Source: Tenacibaculum sp. 190524A02b (GTDB lineage: Bacteria > Bacteroidota > Bacteroidia > Flavobacteriales > Flavobacteriaceae). From it: 64,000 bases of DNA. Of this stretch, positions 15,096 through 23,755 are shown piece by piece; position 1 is the first letter of the stretch, and the number at the start of each line of letters is the position of its first letter. A program made the position numbers and the translations under genes. Where the stretch lies: assembly GCF_964036645.1 (NCBI RefSeq), contig NZ_OZ038525.1, forward strand, positions 620,001 through 684,000, in the 5' to 3' direction. The notes below the pieces were generated by a model. It was not told the DNA's origin. It did not search any database and saw only the letters and a program-made list of their open reading frames with translations.

Positions 15096-17519
15096 ATGGA
15101 AAAAAGCACTTTATTTTCTAAATCATATCATGAGTTTGGAACAATTAGCATTCAACCATTTCACATAAAAAGAGATAGTCCAATATTACATAGTTGGGTA
15201 ACTCAAGATTATGCTGTTTTTTGGGGGATGCAAAAAGCCTCATTACAGGAAGTAGAAGAGGAATATAAAAAGTTAACAGCTCCAGATCATTATGATGTTT
15301 ATATCGGTAAGTATAACGGTGAAATAGCTTTTGTACTAGAAAAATACAATCCACAAAAAGATATTATAAACAACTATTATAATGCACAACCTTCTGATTG
15401 CGGAATACATATTATAGTTGCACCTCCTAAACAACCTAAAACACCAAACTTTACATGGTATATGTTTAGGAGTATAATGGATTTTGTTTTTTCTAATACC
15501 GCTATTGATAGAATAGTAGTGGAACCAGATATAAGAAATAAAAAAATGTTTGCACTATGTCAACGCATAGGTTTTACACTAGATAAAGTAGTTGAATTAC
15601 CCTATAAAACTGCACAATTAGCATTCTTAAACAGGCAAGCATATCACAAACACATACAATTATTTACACCTTCAAAACGTAGTGCCATGAATACATTAGA
15701 TAATGTGGTTTCACCACAACAATCTACACAACATATAAAGCCAGAAGTATGGCAAAAATCAAATAACTTATTAGTAAAAAAAGCGATTACAGAATTCGCT
15801 CATGAACGTTTAATAACCCCGACTATTGTTAAAAAATTAGCTAATAACTGGAATGAATATAGAATAGTAGCAGATGATGTTTTAATAGCTTATGAATTTA
15901 TAGCAAAAGCTCTATCTTTAAATCAGTTAATGATTAAGGAAGAAAGTATAAAAAAATACAATGGAGAAGAAGAACTTCCTCTAGATGCAATACTATTTAT
16001 AAAAGAATTTAGAGGTATTCTTGGTATGGATACAGCTAAGATGCCTGTATATCTTGAAGAAATAATTAGTACTTTATATAGTAGTGCATTTAAAATAGTA
16101 AAAGGCAACCCTACGGCTAAAGAGTTAGCAGATGCAGATTTTCAAACTATTGAACAATCAATGACCGAAGGGCATCCTGGTTTTGTAGCTAATAATGGAC
16201 GTATTGGTTTTGATAGTAGTGATTACAGGTCTTATGCACCAGAGGCAGGAAATTCATTTTCACTTTTATGGCTAGCAGGACATAAATCAAAAGCAGTCTA
16301 TGCAGCTATCGAAAAATTACCGTATGAAACATTAATAAATCAAGAACTAGATAACGCTACTATAGCACAATTTAATCAAGTTTTAACAGAAAAGGGTCAT
16401 AATCCTGAGGATTACTTGTTTTTGCCAATTCATCCTTGGCAATGGTTTAACAAATTAGCTATGGTATTTGCGCCAGAAGTAGCTAAAGGAGATTTAGTAT
16501 GTTTAGGTTATGGACCAGATCAGTATTTGGCACAACAATCTATAAGAACGCTATTTAATAATACCAATCCTTATAAATTCTATACTAAATCAGCACTATC
16601 AATATTAAATATGGGCTTCATGAGAGGTTTACCATTATATTATTTAGGAACTGCTCCAAAAATGGCGGTTTGGTTAGAAGAGCTGTTATATAAAGATGCA
16701 TATATACAAGAAACAGGTTTTAGAATGTTAAGTGAGATAGGGTCAGTAAGTTATGTGAATCCTTATTTTGAAGAGTTTGGCCCACATAATGATTATAACA
16801 AAATGCTAGCCTCTTTATGGAGAGAAAGTCCATATTCAGCAATAAAAAAAGGACAAAAACCGCTTACAATGGCAGCATTACTACATATTGATCAATATGG
16901 AGAAGCATTGTTACCTGAGTTAATTAAAAGTTCTGGATTAACACCAGAAAATTGGATAGCAGCTTATTTAAAAGCATATTTAAGTCCATTAGTACATTGT
17001 TTTTACCAATATGATTTAGTGTTTATGCCGCATGGAGAAAACATTATTTTGGTTCTAGAAGATAACAAACCTGTAAATAGTTTATTAAAAGATATTACTG
17101 AAGAAGCCGTTATTTTAAGTCCTGATGTTGAACTTCCGGAACATTTAAAAAGAATGTATGCACCAGTACCTGAAGATGTAAAGTTACTTTCAATTTTTAC
17201 AGATGTATTTGATGGTTTCTTTAGGTATTTAACACCTATTTTAGAAGAGCATTTAGATTTTCCAGAAAGTGAATTTTGGAAGTTAGTTGCAGAAAATATA
17301 GCAACTTATCAAACACAATTCCCTCAATTTGCTGAAAAGTTTGAAAAGTATGATTTGTTTGCAGATACCTTTAAGTTATCTTGTTTAAATCGATTACAAC
17401 TAAATAATCATAAACAAATGATTGATTTAGATGACCCTGTAGCATTACTTCAATTTGCAGGAGAATTAGAGAACCCAATAGCTGTATTTAAAGAAGAACA
17501 ACAATTGCAAGAAGTATAA
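15096..17519 (+). CDS. GNAT acyltransferase fused to NIS siderophore synthetase (BibC-like)
   Basis: An 807-residue bifunctional protein. Residues about 1-190 are an IucB-type GNAT domain (FGTISIQPFHIKRDSPILHS, HSWVTQDYAVFWGM, IDRIVVEPDIRNKKMFALCQ) that would succinylate or acetylate the hydroxylamine. Residues about 215-790 are an IucA/IucC NIS synthetase with EGHPGFVANNGRIGF near 355, HPWQW near 446, AQQSIRTLF near 479 and FMPHGENIILVLED near 645; it makes amide bonds with ATP. A fused acyltransferase-synthetase is known for bisucaberin (BibC). The C-terminal domain and GNAT each have a paralogue in the next two genes. TAATG joins it to the next gene. Confidence 0.9.
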   Translation: MEKSTLFSKSYHEFGTISIQPFHIKRDSPILHSWVTQDYAVFWGMQKASLQEVEEEYKKLTAPDHYDVYIGKYNGEIAFVLEKYNPQKDIINNYYNAQPSDCGIHIIVAPPKQPKTPNFTWYMFRSIMDFVFSNTAIDRIVVEPDIRNKKMFALCQRIGFTLDKVVELPYKTAQLAFLNRQAYHKHIQLFTPSKRSAMNTLDNVVSPQQSTQHIKPEVWQKSNNLLVKKAITEFAHERLITPTIVKKLANNWNEYRIVADDVLIAYEFIAKALSLNQLMIKEESIKKYNGEEELPLDAILFIKEFRGILGMDTAKMPVYLEEIISTLYSSAFKIVKGNPTAKELADADFQTIEQSMTEGHPGFVANNGRIGFDSSDYRSYAPEAGNSFSLLWLAGHKSKAVYAAIEKLPYETLINQELDNATIAQFNQVLTEKGHNPEDYLFLPIHPWQWFNKLAMVFAPEVAKGDLVCLGYGPDQYLAQQSIRTLFNNTNPYKFYTKSALSILNMGFMRGLPLYYLGTAPKMAVWLEELLYKDAYIQETGFRMLSEIGSVSYVNPYFEEFGPHNDYNKMLASLWRESPYSAIKKGQKPLTMAALLHIDQYGEALLPELIKSSGLTPENWIAAYLKAYLSPLVHCFYQYDLVFMPHGENIILVLEDNKPVNSLLKDITEEAVILSPDVELPEHLKRMYAPVPEDVKLLSIFTDVFDGFFRYLTPILEEHLDFPESEFWKLVAENIATYQTQFPQFAEKFEKYDLFADTFKLSCLNRLQLNNHKQMIDLDDPVALLQFAGELENPIAVFKEEQQLQEV

Positions 17520-18109
17520 TGGGAACAATACAGATAGAACAAGAAGTTTTTAGTAAGAAAATAGTAGGCATTGGAGTAATAACGCTACGTCCTTTAAATC
17601 TAAAAAAAGATGTAGAGATCATTCATAATTGGGTTACACAACCCTATGCAAAATATTGGGATATGCTTACTAGTACAAAAGAGGAAGTACTTCAAGCATA
17701 CAAAGAATTAGATGAAAATCCACATCACCATGTATATATTGGAACACTTGATGATGAGCCTATATTTTTAATGGAACGCTATAAAGCTTCGGAAGATATT
17801 ATAGGAGAACTTTATAATGCAAGATTAAATGATTATGGAATGCATGTTTTAGTAGCCCCAGTACAAAAGAGAATTCCAAAATTTACTTGGCATGTATTTT
17901 CTACTATTATGGATTATTTTTTCAGTTTACCTTATGTAGAAAGAGTAGTTGTAGAACCCGATGAGAATAACGATAAAATTCATGTACTAAATAAAAAAGC
18001 CGGTTTTGTATATCAAGGAACCATACAATTGCCTAATAAAGTAGCTGCTTTGGCTATATGTACAAGGGAGGATTATGAAAAAGCTACAGAAGCATTAAAA
18101 GAAATATAA
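17519..18109 (+). CDS. IucB-type GNAT N-acyltransferase, standalone
   Basis: A 196-residue GNAT domain clearly homologous to the N-terminal domain of the preceding fusion protein: GVITLRPLNLKKDVEIIHNW, WVTQPYAKYWDM, YGMHVLVAP, KFTWHVFSTIMDYFF, VERVVVEPDENNDKIHVLNK. It likely transfers an acyl group from CoA to an N-hydroxy-diamine. It starts in a TAATG overlap with the fusion gene and ends in a TAATG with the next synthetase, so all three are translationally coupled. Confidence 0.88.
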   Translation: MGTIQIEQEVFSKKIVGIGVITLRPLNLKKDVEIIHNWVTQPYAKYWDMLTSTKEEVLQAYKELDENPHHHVYIGTLDDEPIFLMERYKASEDIIGELYNARLNDYGMHVLVAPVQKRIPKFTWHVFSTIMDYFFSLPYVERVVVEPDENNDKIHVLNKKAGFVYQGTIQLPNKVAALAICTREDYEKATEALKEI

Positions 18110-19920
18110 TGAAACAACCTACGCTAACTATACATCCTAAAACTTGGAGTCAAGTTAATAAACAATTAATAAAAAAGGCTATAAGTGAATTTACTCATGA
18201 GCTCATTTTTAATCCTGTTTTAATAGAGGATTTAGGAAAAGGATGGAAGAAGTATGAACTAGCCACAGAAACAGGTAAAATAAGATACACTTTTGAAGCA
18301 AAACAATTTTATCTAGATCATTGGTATGTTAATATTGAAAGCATAAAAAAAATAGTTCAAGAAGAAAAACAAGAGCTGGATGCCTTAAAATTTATTGTAG
18401 AGTTTAAAGAGATATTACAAATACCCGATGAATTCCTAGCAACGTATTTAGAAGAAATAACAAGCACTTTAATAAGTGCTTGTTATAAATATGATAACGA
18501 ACAATTTTCATCTGAAGAATTAGCAAAAAGAAGCTTTCAAGATATAGAGCATGCTATGACAGAAGGACACCCTTGTTTTGTAGCTAATAATGGACGTATA
18601 GGATTTAATAGAAATGATTATTTGAAATATGCACCAGAAGTAGATTATAAATTTAATATTTATTGGATTGCGGGGCATAAAAACTATACCACATTTACAG
18701 CTTTAGAAACATTTAATTATGAAAGTTTATTAAAAAGTGAATTAGGAGTTGAAAAGTTAGAAACTTTTAGAGCACTACTTGAAAATAAACAATTAAACGT
18801 TGAAGAGTATGTATTTATGCCTGTTCATCCATGGCAATGGGAAAATAAACTAGTTCACGTATTTGCAGCAGATATAGCTAATGAGGATATTGTTTTTTTA
18901 GGAGAAAGTGAAGATCAATTTTCAGCACAACAATCTATAAGAACATTGTTCAATGCTACTAATCCACAAAAATTATATACAAAAACAGCACTTTCTATAT
19001 TAAATATGGGATTTGTAAGAGGGTTATCACCTTACTATATGCAAAGTACTCCACATATTACCCATTGGATAAATAATTTATTAGGAAATGATTCTTACCT
19101 AAAAAATAACGGGTTTACCATGTTAGGTGAAGTAGCAACGGTAGGATATCACAATCATTATTATGAAGTTTTAGGAAAAACGAACCCTCATAATAAAATG
19201 TTATCAGCCTTATGGAGAGAGAGTCCATATAGTAAAATAAGCGAGAATCAAGAAGTAGCAACAATGGCTGCATTGTTACATATTGATAAAAATGACACTT
19301 CTTTGATGGTGGAGTGGATTAAAGCCTCGAAATTAGAAACCAAATCTTGGGTAAAGAAATATTTAAAAGCATATTTAAGTCCACTGTTGCATTGTTTCTA
19401 CAAATATGAATTGGTATTCATGCCGCATGGAGAAAACCTAATTTTAGTTTTAGAAAATTATACACCAGCATATGTATTAATGAAAGACATAACAGAGGAA
19501 GTAATTGTATTTAATGAAACTATGGAGTTACCAGAGCATGTAGATAGGTTGTTTACTAAGACTTCTGATAAAATGAAAATACTATCAATTTTTACCGATG
19601 TATTTGACTGTATTTTCAGGTTTATAGGACAGATATTAGAAACACATGGTGAATTTTCAGAAAATCAATTTTGGGAGCTTGTAGCAGATTGCATTCATGA
19701 ATATCAAGAAGAATACCCAGAGTTTTCAGATAAGTATGAACGTTATAATTTGTTTGAATCTCAATTTGATAGATGCTGTTTAAATAAACTACAATTATCT
19801 AATACAAAGCAAATGTTGAATCTAGCGGATCCAATTGAGAGCCTAAAACTAGATGGAGTATTAGAGAATCCAATAGCTCAGTTTGCTGTCAAAAAAGAAA
19901 AAGCACTAATGAAATTATAG
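18109..19920 (+). CDS. second IucA/IucC family NIS siderophore synthetase
   Basis: A 603-residue NIS synthetase paralogous to the C-terminal domain of the fusion protein. Conserved ATP/substrate motifs: EGHPCFVANNGRIGFNRNDY near residue 152, PVHPWQWENKLVHVF near 239, AQQSIRTLFNATNP near 276, RESPYSKI and FMPHGENLILVLEN near 435-448. It condenses hydroxamate units (for example N-hydroxy-N-succinylcadaverine) into a linear or cyclic siderophore. Divergence from its neighbour suggests one of the pair handles oligomerisation or a different substrate; that is inference. Confidence 0.9.
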   Translation: MKQPTLTIHPKTWSQVNKQLIKKAISEFTHELIFNPVLIEDLGKGWKKYELATETGKIRYTFEAKQFYLDHWYVNIESIKKIVQEEKQELDALKFIVEFKEILQIPDEFLATYLEEITSTLISACYKYDNEQFSSEELAKRSFQDIEHAMTEGHPCFVANNGRIGFNRNDYLKYAPEVDYKFNIYWIAGHKNYTTFTALETFNYESLLKSELGVEKLETFRALLENKQLNVEEYVFMPVHPWQWENKLVHVFAADIANEDIVFLGESEDQFSAQQSIRTLFNATNPQKLYTKTALSILNMGFVRGLSPYYMQSTPHITHWINNLLGNDSYLKNNGFTMLGEVATVGYHNHYYEVLGKTNPHNKMLSALWRESPYSKISENQEVATMAALLHIDKNDTSLMVEWIKASKLETKSWVKKYLKAYLSPLLHCFYKYELVFMPHGENLILVLENYTPAYVLMKDITEEVIVFNETMELPEHVDRLFTKTSDKMKILSIFTDVFDCIFRFIGQILETHGEFSENQFWELVADCIHEYQEEYPEFSDKYERYNLFESQFDRCCLNKLQLSNTKQMLNLADPIESLKLDGVLENPIAQFAVKKEKALMKL

Positions 19921-19923
19921 AAT

Positions 19924-20505
19924 ATGGATTTTGAGCAATTAACAAGAATAATAAGAGGTAGAAGAACCCACTATGCTTCTGATTTTTCTGAAGAAAAAAT
20001 ATCAAAAGAATTAATAGAAGAAATTGTTACTAATGCAATATGGGCACCTACACATAAATTGACACAACCATGGAGATTTGTGGTACTAGAAGGGAAGCAT
20101 CATGAAAATTTAGGGAACTATATGGCTAATTATTATAGAGAGCGATATACTGAAGAAGAATTTTCAAATCAAAGGTTTGAAGAAACAAAACAGTACCCTA
20201 AAAATGCTACACTGATAGTTCTAATAATGGAAAGAAGTAAAAGAGTAAAAATACCAGAGTGGGAAGAAATAGCCGCAGTTTCATCTGCTGTTCAAAACAT
20301 GTGGTTAAGTTGTACTTCTTTAAAAATAGGAGCTTATTGGGATTCAGGAGAAGCAACTATTAAATATGTATCAGAAATTATTGATTTAAAAGACAATGAA
20401 AAATGCTTTGGAATATTCTATATGGGCTATTTGAAGAAAGATACGTTAGAGGTGAATAGAAAAAGAAAATCAATAACTAAAAAATTAAGTTGGCAAAAAA
20501 TATAA
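19924..20505 (+). CDS. nitroreductase family FMN oxidoreductase
   Basis: A 193-residue nitroreductase-fold protein (YdjA-like). IIRGRRTHYASDFSEEKISK, the FMN-binding WAPTHKLTQPWRFVVLEGK, and the helix AAVSSAVQNMWLSCTSLKIG are typical. Such enzymes use NAD(P)H and FMN. In a siderophore operon it could act as a ferric-siderophore or hydroxamate reductase, or in flavin supply; none of these can be decided from sequence. It starts 3 nt after the synthetase stop and 3 nt before the acyltransferase gene. Confidence 0.85.
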   Translation: MDFEQLTRIIRGRRTHYASDFSEEKISKELIEEIVTNAIWAPTHKLTQPWRFVVLEGKHHENLGNYMANYYRERYTEEEFSNQRFEETKQYPKNATLIVLIMERSKRVKIPEWEEIAAVSSAVQNMWLSCTSLKIGAYWDSGEATIKYVSEIIDLKDNEKCFGIFYMGYLKKDTLEVNRKRKSITKKLSWQKI

Positions 20506-20508
20506 CAA

Positions 20509-21588
20509 ATGAGTACTACTATAACAAAAACTAAAAGAATTCAAGCTATTGATTTAGCAAGAGGAATTGGTGTGTTTTTTATACCAATGGCGCATACATT
20601 ACTAATTTATGGAACTACCTACACTCAAGAAGAAAGTTGGTTAGGATTATTAGTCCATTTTTTTGGAAAATGGGCTGGAGTTTTTTTAATAGCTATGGGA
20701 TTTTCATATACGCTATCTAAAAGGAATACGATCAGTTCTTCTATTAAAAGAGGACTCTATTTATTAGGAATAGGATACTTTATGAATTTCTTAAAGTTTA
20801 TTGTCCCTACTGTATTAGGTGTTATACCAGATAGTTTTATAAAAGCGTATGGTTGGACACCACCCGCAAATTTTGGTAATATGATATATATGTTATTAAC
20901 AGGAGACATATTACAGTTAGCTGGGGTATGCTTGTTTTTTATGGGTGTAGTTCATAAATACGGACAAAAGAATAAATACATAACCTTAGTATTAGCGGTT
21001 TTAGTTTTATTGATTACAGAATTTATTAGAGGGTACAGGATAGGAATACCAGGAGTTGATTACATATTAGATTTATTATGGGGGAAAGATTGGAATGTAT
21101 ACTTTTCAGTATTTCCTTGGGGAGCATTTATTTTTGTAGGAATGTTTTTTGGCTATCTATTTAATGAAAGTAACAAAGATGTTGAAAAAACATTTAAAGC
21201 TATGTTATATGCGGGCTTAGCCACGGTAATAATAGGAGGAGCGCTATGTTTTTATGATTATGAGTATCATATGAGAGATTACTTTCATTTAGGGGCAGGA
21301 GGCGTATTGTATTTATTAGGCTATAACTTATTGTTTTTCTGGTTAGCGCAAATCATTTTAAAAAGAATAAAACCTAATAAAATAACTGATGTATTTTTTT
21401 ATTGTAGTAATAGAATCACATCAATATATGTAGTGCAGTGGGCTTTAATTTGTTGGGGCATGACTTTTTTTGGATACCATGATAAAACGGTAGTTCCTAT
21501 ACTTTTACTAATGATACTTTTTACAGTGTTAACATTTGCAGTGCAAAAAGTAGTTGATAAAGCTTTTGAAAAAAGTAGCAAGAAATAA
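20509..21588 (+). CDS. multi-pass membrane acyltransferase-like protein (DUF1624/HGSNAT type)
   Basis: A 359-residue protein with about ten hydrophobic helices. RIQAIDLARGIGVFFIPMAH at residues 10-29 is the Asp-Leu-Ala-Arg-Gly start seen in DUF1624 and acyltransferase-3 membrane proteins, with the conserved His in the first helix; WAGVFLIAMGFSYTLSKR follows. These proteins move acyl groups across or at the cytoplasmic membrane. In this operon, next to a RpfF-like crotonase, it could acylate the siderophore or a lipid anchor. The substrate is unknown. Confidence 0.72.
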   Translation: MSTTITKTKRIQAIDLARGIGVFFIPMAHTLLIYGTTYTQEESWLGLLVHFFGKWAGVFLIAMGFSYTLSKRNTISSSIKRGLYLLGIGYFMNFLKFIVPTVLGVIPDSFIKAYGWTPPANFGNMIYMLLTGDILQLAGVCLFFMGVVHKYGQKNKYITLVLAVLVLLITEFIRGYRIGIPGVDYILDLLWGKDWNVYFSVFPWGAFIFVGMFFGYLFNESNKDVEKTFKAMLYAGLATVIIGGALCFYDYEYHMRDYFHLGAGGVLYLLGYNLLFFWLAQIILKRIKPNKITDVFFYCSNRITSIYVVQWALICWGMTFFGYHDKTVVPILLLMILFTVLTFAVQKVVDKAFEKSSKK

Positions 21589-21599
21589 GTACACTAAAT

Positions 21600-22430
21600 A
21601 TGTTAAATCAGTATAAGAATATTGAGGTAGATTATTATCCAGAATATGAATTAGTAAACTGGAAGATTAAAACAGAGGGAATACCTAATTTTTGTATTGA
21701 AGCCCTTAGAGAGTTTAAACGTTTTTCTGAAGATCTTAAAATGATGTTTTCAGATAATATGTACCCCTTAAAATATATAGTTTCAAGCTCAACACATAAT
21801 GAAGTCTATAATCTTGGAGGAGATTTGCCATATTTTTATGAAAGCATTAAGTCAAAAAACAAAGAAAAGTTAAAAGAATATGCGCATTTATGTATAGATG
21901 CTATTTATAATATTTATAAATCATTTGATTTACCAATTATAAATATCTCTTTGGTTGAAGGCAATGCTTATGGAGGAGGTTTTGAATGTGTATTAGCTCA
22001 TGATGTAGTATTAGCAAATAAGAAGGCTAAATTTTGCCTTCCTGAAAATAAATTCAATTTATTTCCAGGAATGGGAGCCTATAGTTTTTTATGTAGAAAA
22101 TTAAATATTAAAAAAGCTACTGAAATACTTTATAGCGGAGCTATTTATAAAGCTAGAGAGCTAGAAGAATCTGGGTTAATAGACACAATTTTTCAAGAAG
22201 AAGAAAGCATTAAGGCAATCATAAAATATATAAATAAGAACAAATCAAGTTTTAATTTTCAGTATTGTCATTATCAAAGTATAAAGAAAGTTTTCCCTTT
22301 GCAAAAGGGAGAATTATTAGACATAACAGACCTTTGGGTAAATGCTTGTTTAAACATGGAGAGTAAAGATTTGAGGAGAATGGAATTAATTATTAATGCT
22401 CAAAAGAGAAAATTAAAAATAACAGCATAA
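21600..22430 (+). CDS. RpfF-like crotonase (DSF synthase family)
   Basis: A 276-residue crotonase-fold protein. VEGNAYGGGFECVLAHDVVL and LPENKFNLFPGMGAYSFL match RpfF, the synthase of diffusible signal factor, much better than ordinary enoyl-CoA hydratases. The two glutamates known to be catalytic in Xanthomonas RpfF (141 and 161) correspond to Glu129 and Glu149, with identical 20-residue spacing. RpfF dehydrates 3-hydroxyacyl-ACP and releases a cis-2-enoic fatty acid. It is the last gene of the siderophore operon, 11 nt after the acyltransferase gene. Whether it makes a signal or a siderophore acyl group is open. Confidence 0.82.
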   Translation: MLNQYKNIEVDYYPEYELVNWKIKTEGIPNFCIEALREFKRFSEDLKMMFSDNMYPLKYIVSSSTHNEVYNLGGDLPYFYESIKSKNKEKLKEYAHLCIDAIYNIYKSFDLPIINISLVEGNAYGGGFECVLAHDVVLANKKAKFCLPENKFNLFPGMGAYSFLCRKLNIKKATEILYSGAIYKARELEESGLIDTIFQEEESIKAIIKYINKNKSSFNFQYCHYQSIKKVFPLQKGELLDITDLWVNACLNMESKDLRRMELIINAQKRKLKITA

Positions 22431-22457
22431 AAAAACGATACTAAGGTTAAATTGAAA

Positions 22458-23408
22458 TTAAACAGCATGCTTACCTCTAAACTGTTTAGGGGTAAGACTT
22501 TCATGCTTTTTAAAAGCTGCAGAAAAATGTGTAGGATTTTTATAACCCACTATATCTGAAACTTCATAAATAGGTTTATCAGTATGTGTTAACAATTCAC
22601 GAGCTTTAGTCATTCGTAAGGAAGTAGAATACTCAGAAATAGTAGTGTTAAAAACACGTTTAAATTCTTTTTTTAAAATGGTATCATTCAGTAAAACCTC
22701 TTTAGACAATTTCTTAATAGAAAAATGTTCGTTTAAGTTTGCTGAAATAATGTTCCTAACTTTATACAGTTTTTTTACTAAATGCTCAGAAGAGTTTAAT
22801 TTATTCTGTTGTTCTACTTGTAATGAAATCAATTCAAGTACTTTTGATTCTAAAAATAAACGCTTTAAGATACCTTTTCTAGTATCGGTTAATAAATTAG
22901 TGATTATTTCTTGAGTTTTAGAACAAAAAGTAGCCGTAAAACTATACACACTATTAATTTCAGAACATTTTTTTAATAAAGGAAATAAGGTAGTCAATTG
23001 ATGTTTTTTTATAAATTCATAAAACATTTTAACTCGAATTTCCTTTACAGGAATGTTTTTATAATATTTAATACATTCTTCATCATTCTTTGTGAAGTAC
23101 ATTAATGTTTCTTGCGACTCTTGAGTAATTTCTTTATTAACAGATCTACAACTAATGACTTTTTCTCCTTTTAATAAAATTGATAAATCAAACGTATTAC
23201 TAGAGTTAACATTTTTTAAAATATAGTTGTCATGTAAAGTTGCTGTTAAAAACTCTATATGAAGCCCATCAAAAGAATGGGTAATAAGATTTCCTTGACC
23301 AAATTTTTCGTTGAGTGAGTAGTTTTTGGTAAAAACTCCACAATTGTTTGTTATATGATTTTCTATAAATAAATCTTTATTTAATAAAGTATGGTTGGTT
23401 AAATACAT
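22458..23408 (-). CDS. AraC family transcriptional regulator
   Basis: A 316-residue regulator. The C-terminal part carries the two AraC helix-turn-helix units: NEHFSIKKLSKEVLLNDTIL with KKEFKRVFNTTISEYSTSLR, then LTHTDKPIYEVSDIVGYKNP with THFSAAFKKHESLTPKQFRG. The N-terminal 200 residues are a sensing domain like that of PchR-type regulators of siderophore systems. It is convergent with the siderophore operon (27 nt between stops) and divergent from the SusC gene, so it could control either. Minus-strand -7 element TAAATTTG lies at 23429-23436. Confidence 0.88.
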   Translation of the reverse strand: MYLTNHTLLNKDLFIENHITNNCGVFTKNYSLNEKFGQGNLITHSFDGLHIEFLTATLHDNYILKNVNSSNTFDLSILLKGEKVISCRSVNKEITQESQETLMYFTKNDEECIKYYKNIPVKEIRVKMFYEFIKKHQLTTLFPLLKKCSEINSVYSFTATFCSKTQEIITNLLTDTRKGILKRLFLESKVLELISLQVEQQNKLNSSEHLVKKLYKVRNIISANLNEHFSIKKLSKEVLLNDTILKKEFKRVFNTTISEYSTSLRMTKARELLTHTDKPIYEVSDIVGYKNPTHFSAAFKKHESLTPKQFRGKHAV

Positions 23409-23755
23409 GTTATAATTGAAAAGGGGTACAAATTTAACTTAAATCAATCTAAATAAAAATAAAATACTACAATTATAACGTCAATTAATAACGAAAAGTA
23501 CCTTAGGTTTGAATAATACTCCTTTTTTAGTTTACAAATAGTAAAAAACAAATAGTTTTAAAAAAAACTTAATTTATAGCGATTTATATAATTAAAAAAA
23601 CAAAATGTTAACCTTAGTAAAGAACACTTAACAAAAAAATTACATAAAAGTATAGATTACTAAAAGTTTTCTTAACGTAAAATATATTTACAAATAATAA
23701 AAAAAATATTGATTTGCGTCAGTATATTTTAACTATTGTAAATAAAGAAAACAAG
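23409..23755. promoter_or_regulatory. divergent intergenic region between araC-type regulator and susC-like gene
   Basis: About 350 AT-rich bases without a gene. On the minus strand TAAATTTG (23429-23436) is a good -7 element for the regulator. Toward susC the best candidate is the near-consensus TTGATTTG around 23708-23715. An open frame from TTG at 23714 runs into susC, but a proper signal peptide starts only at the ATG 23756. No clear operator could be picked out by eye. Confidence 0.45.

Noticed and set aside
23714..23755. Upstream TTG start for the susC-like gene
   Set aside because: The 14 extra residues precede a complete signal peptide, and the stretch fits a promoter/leader better.
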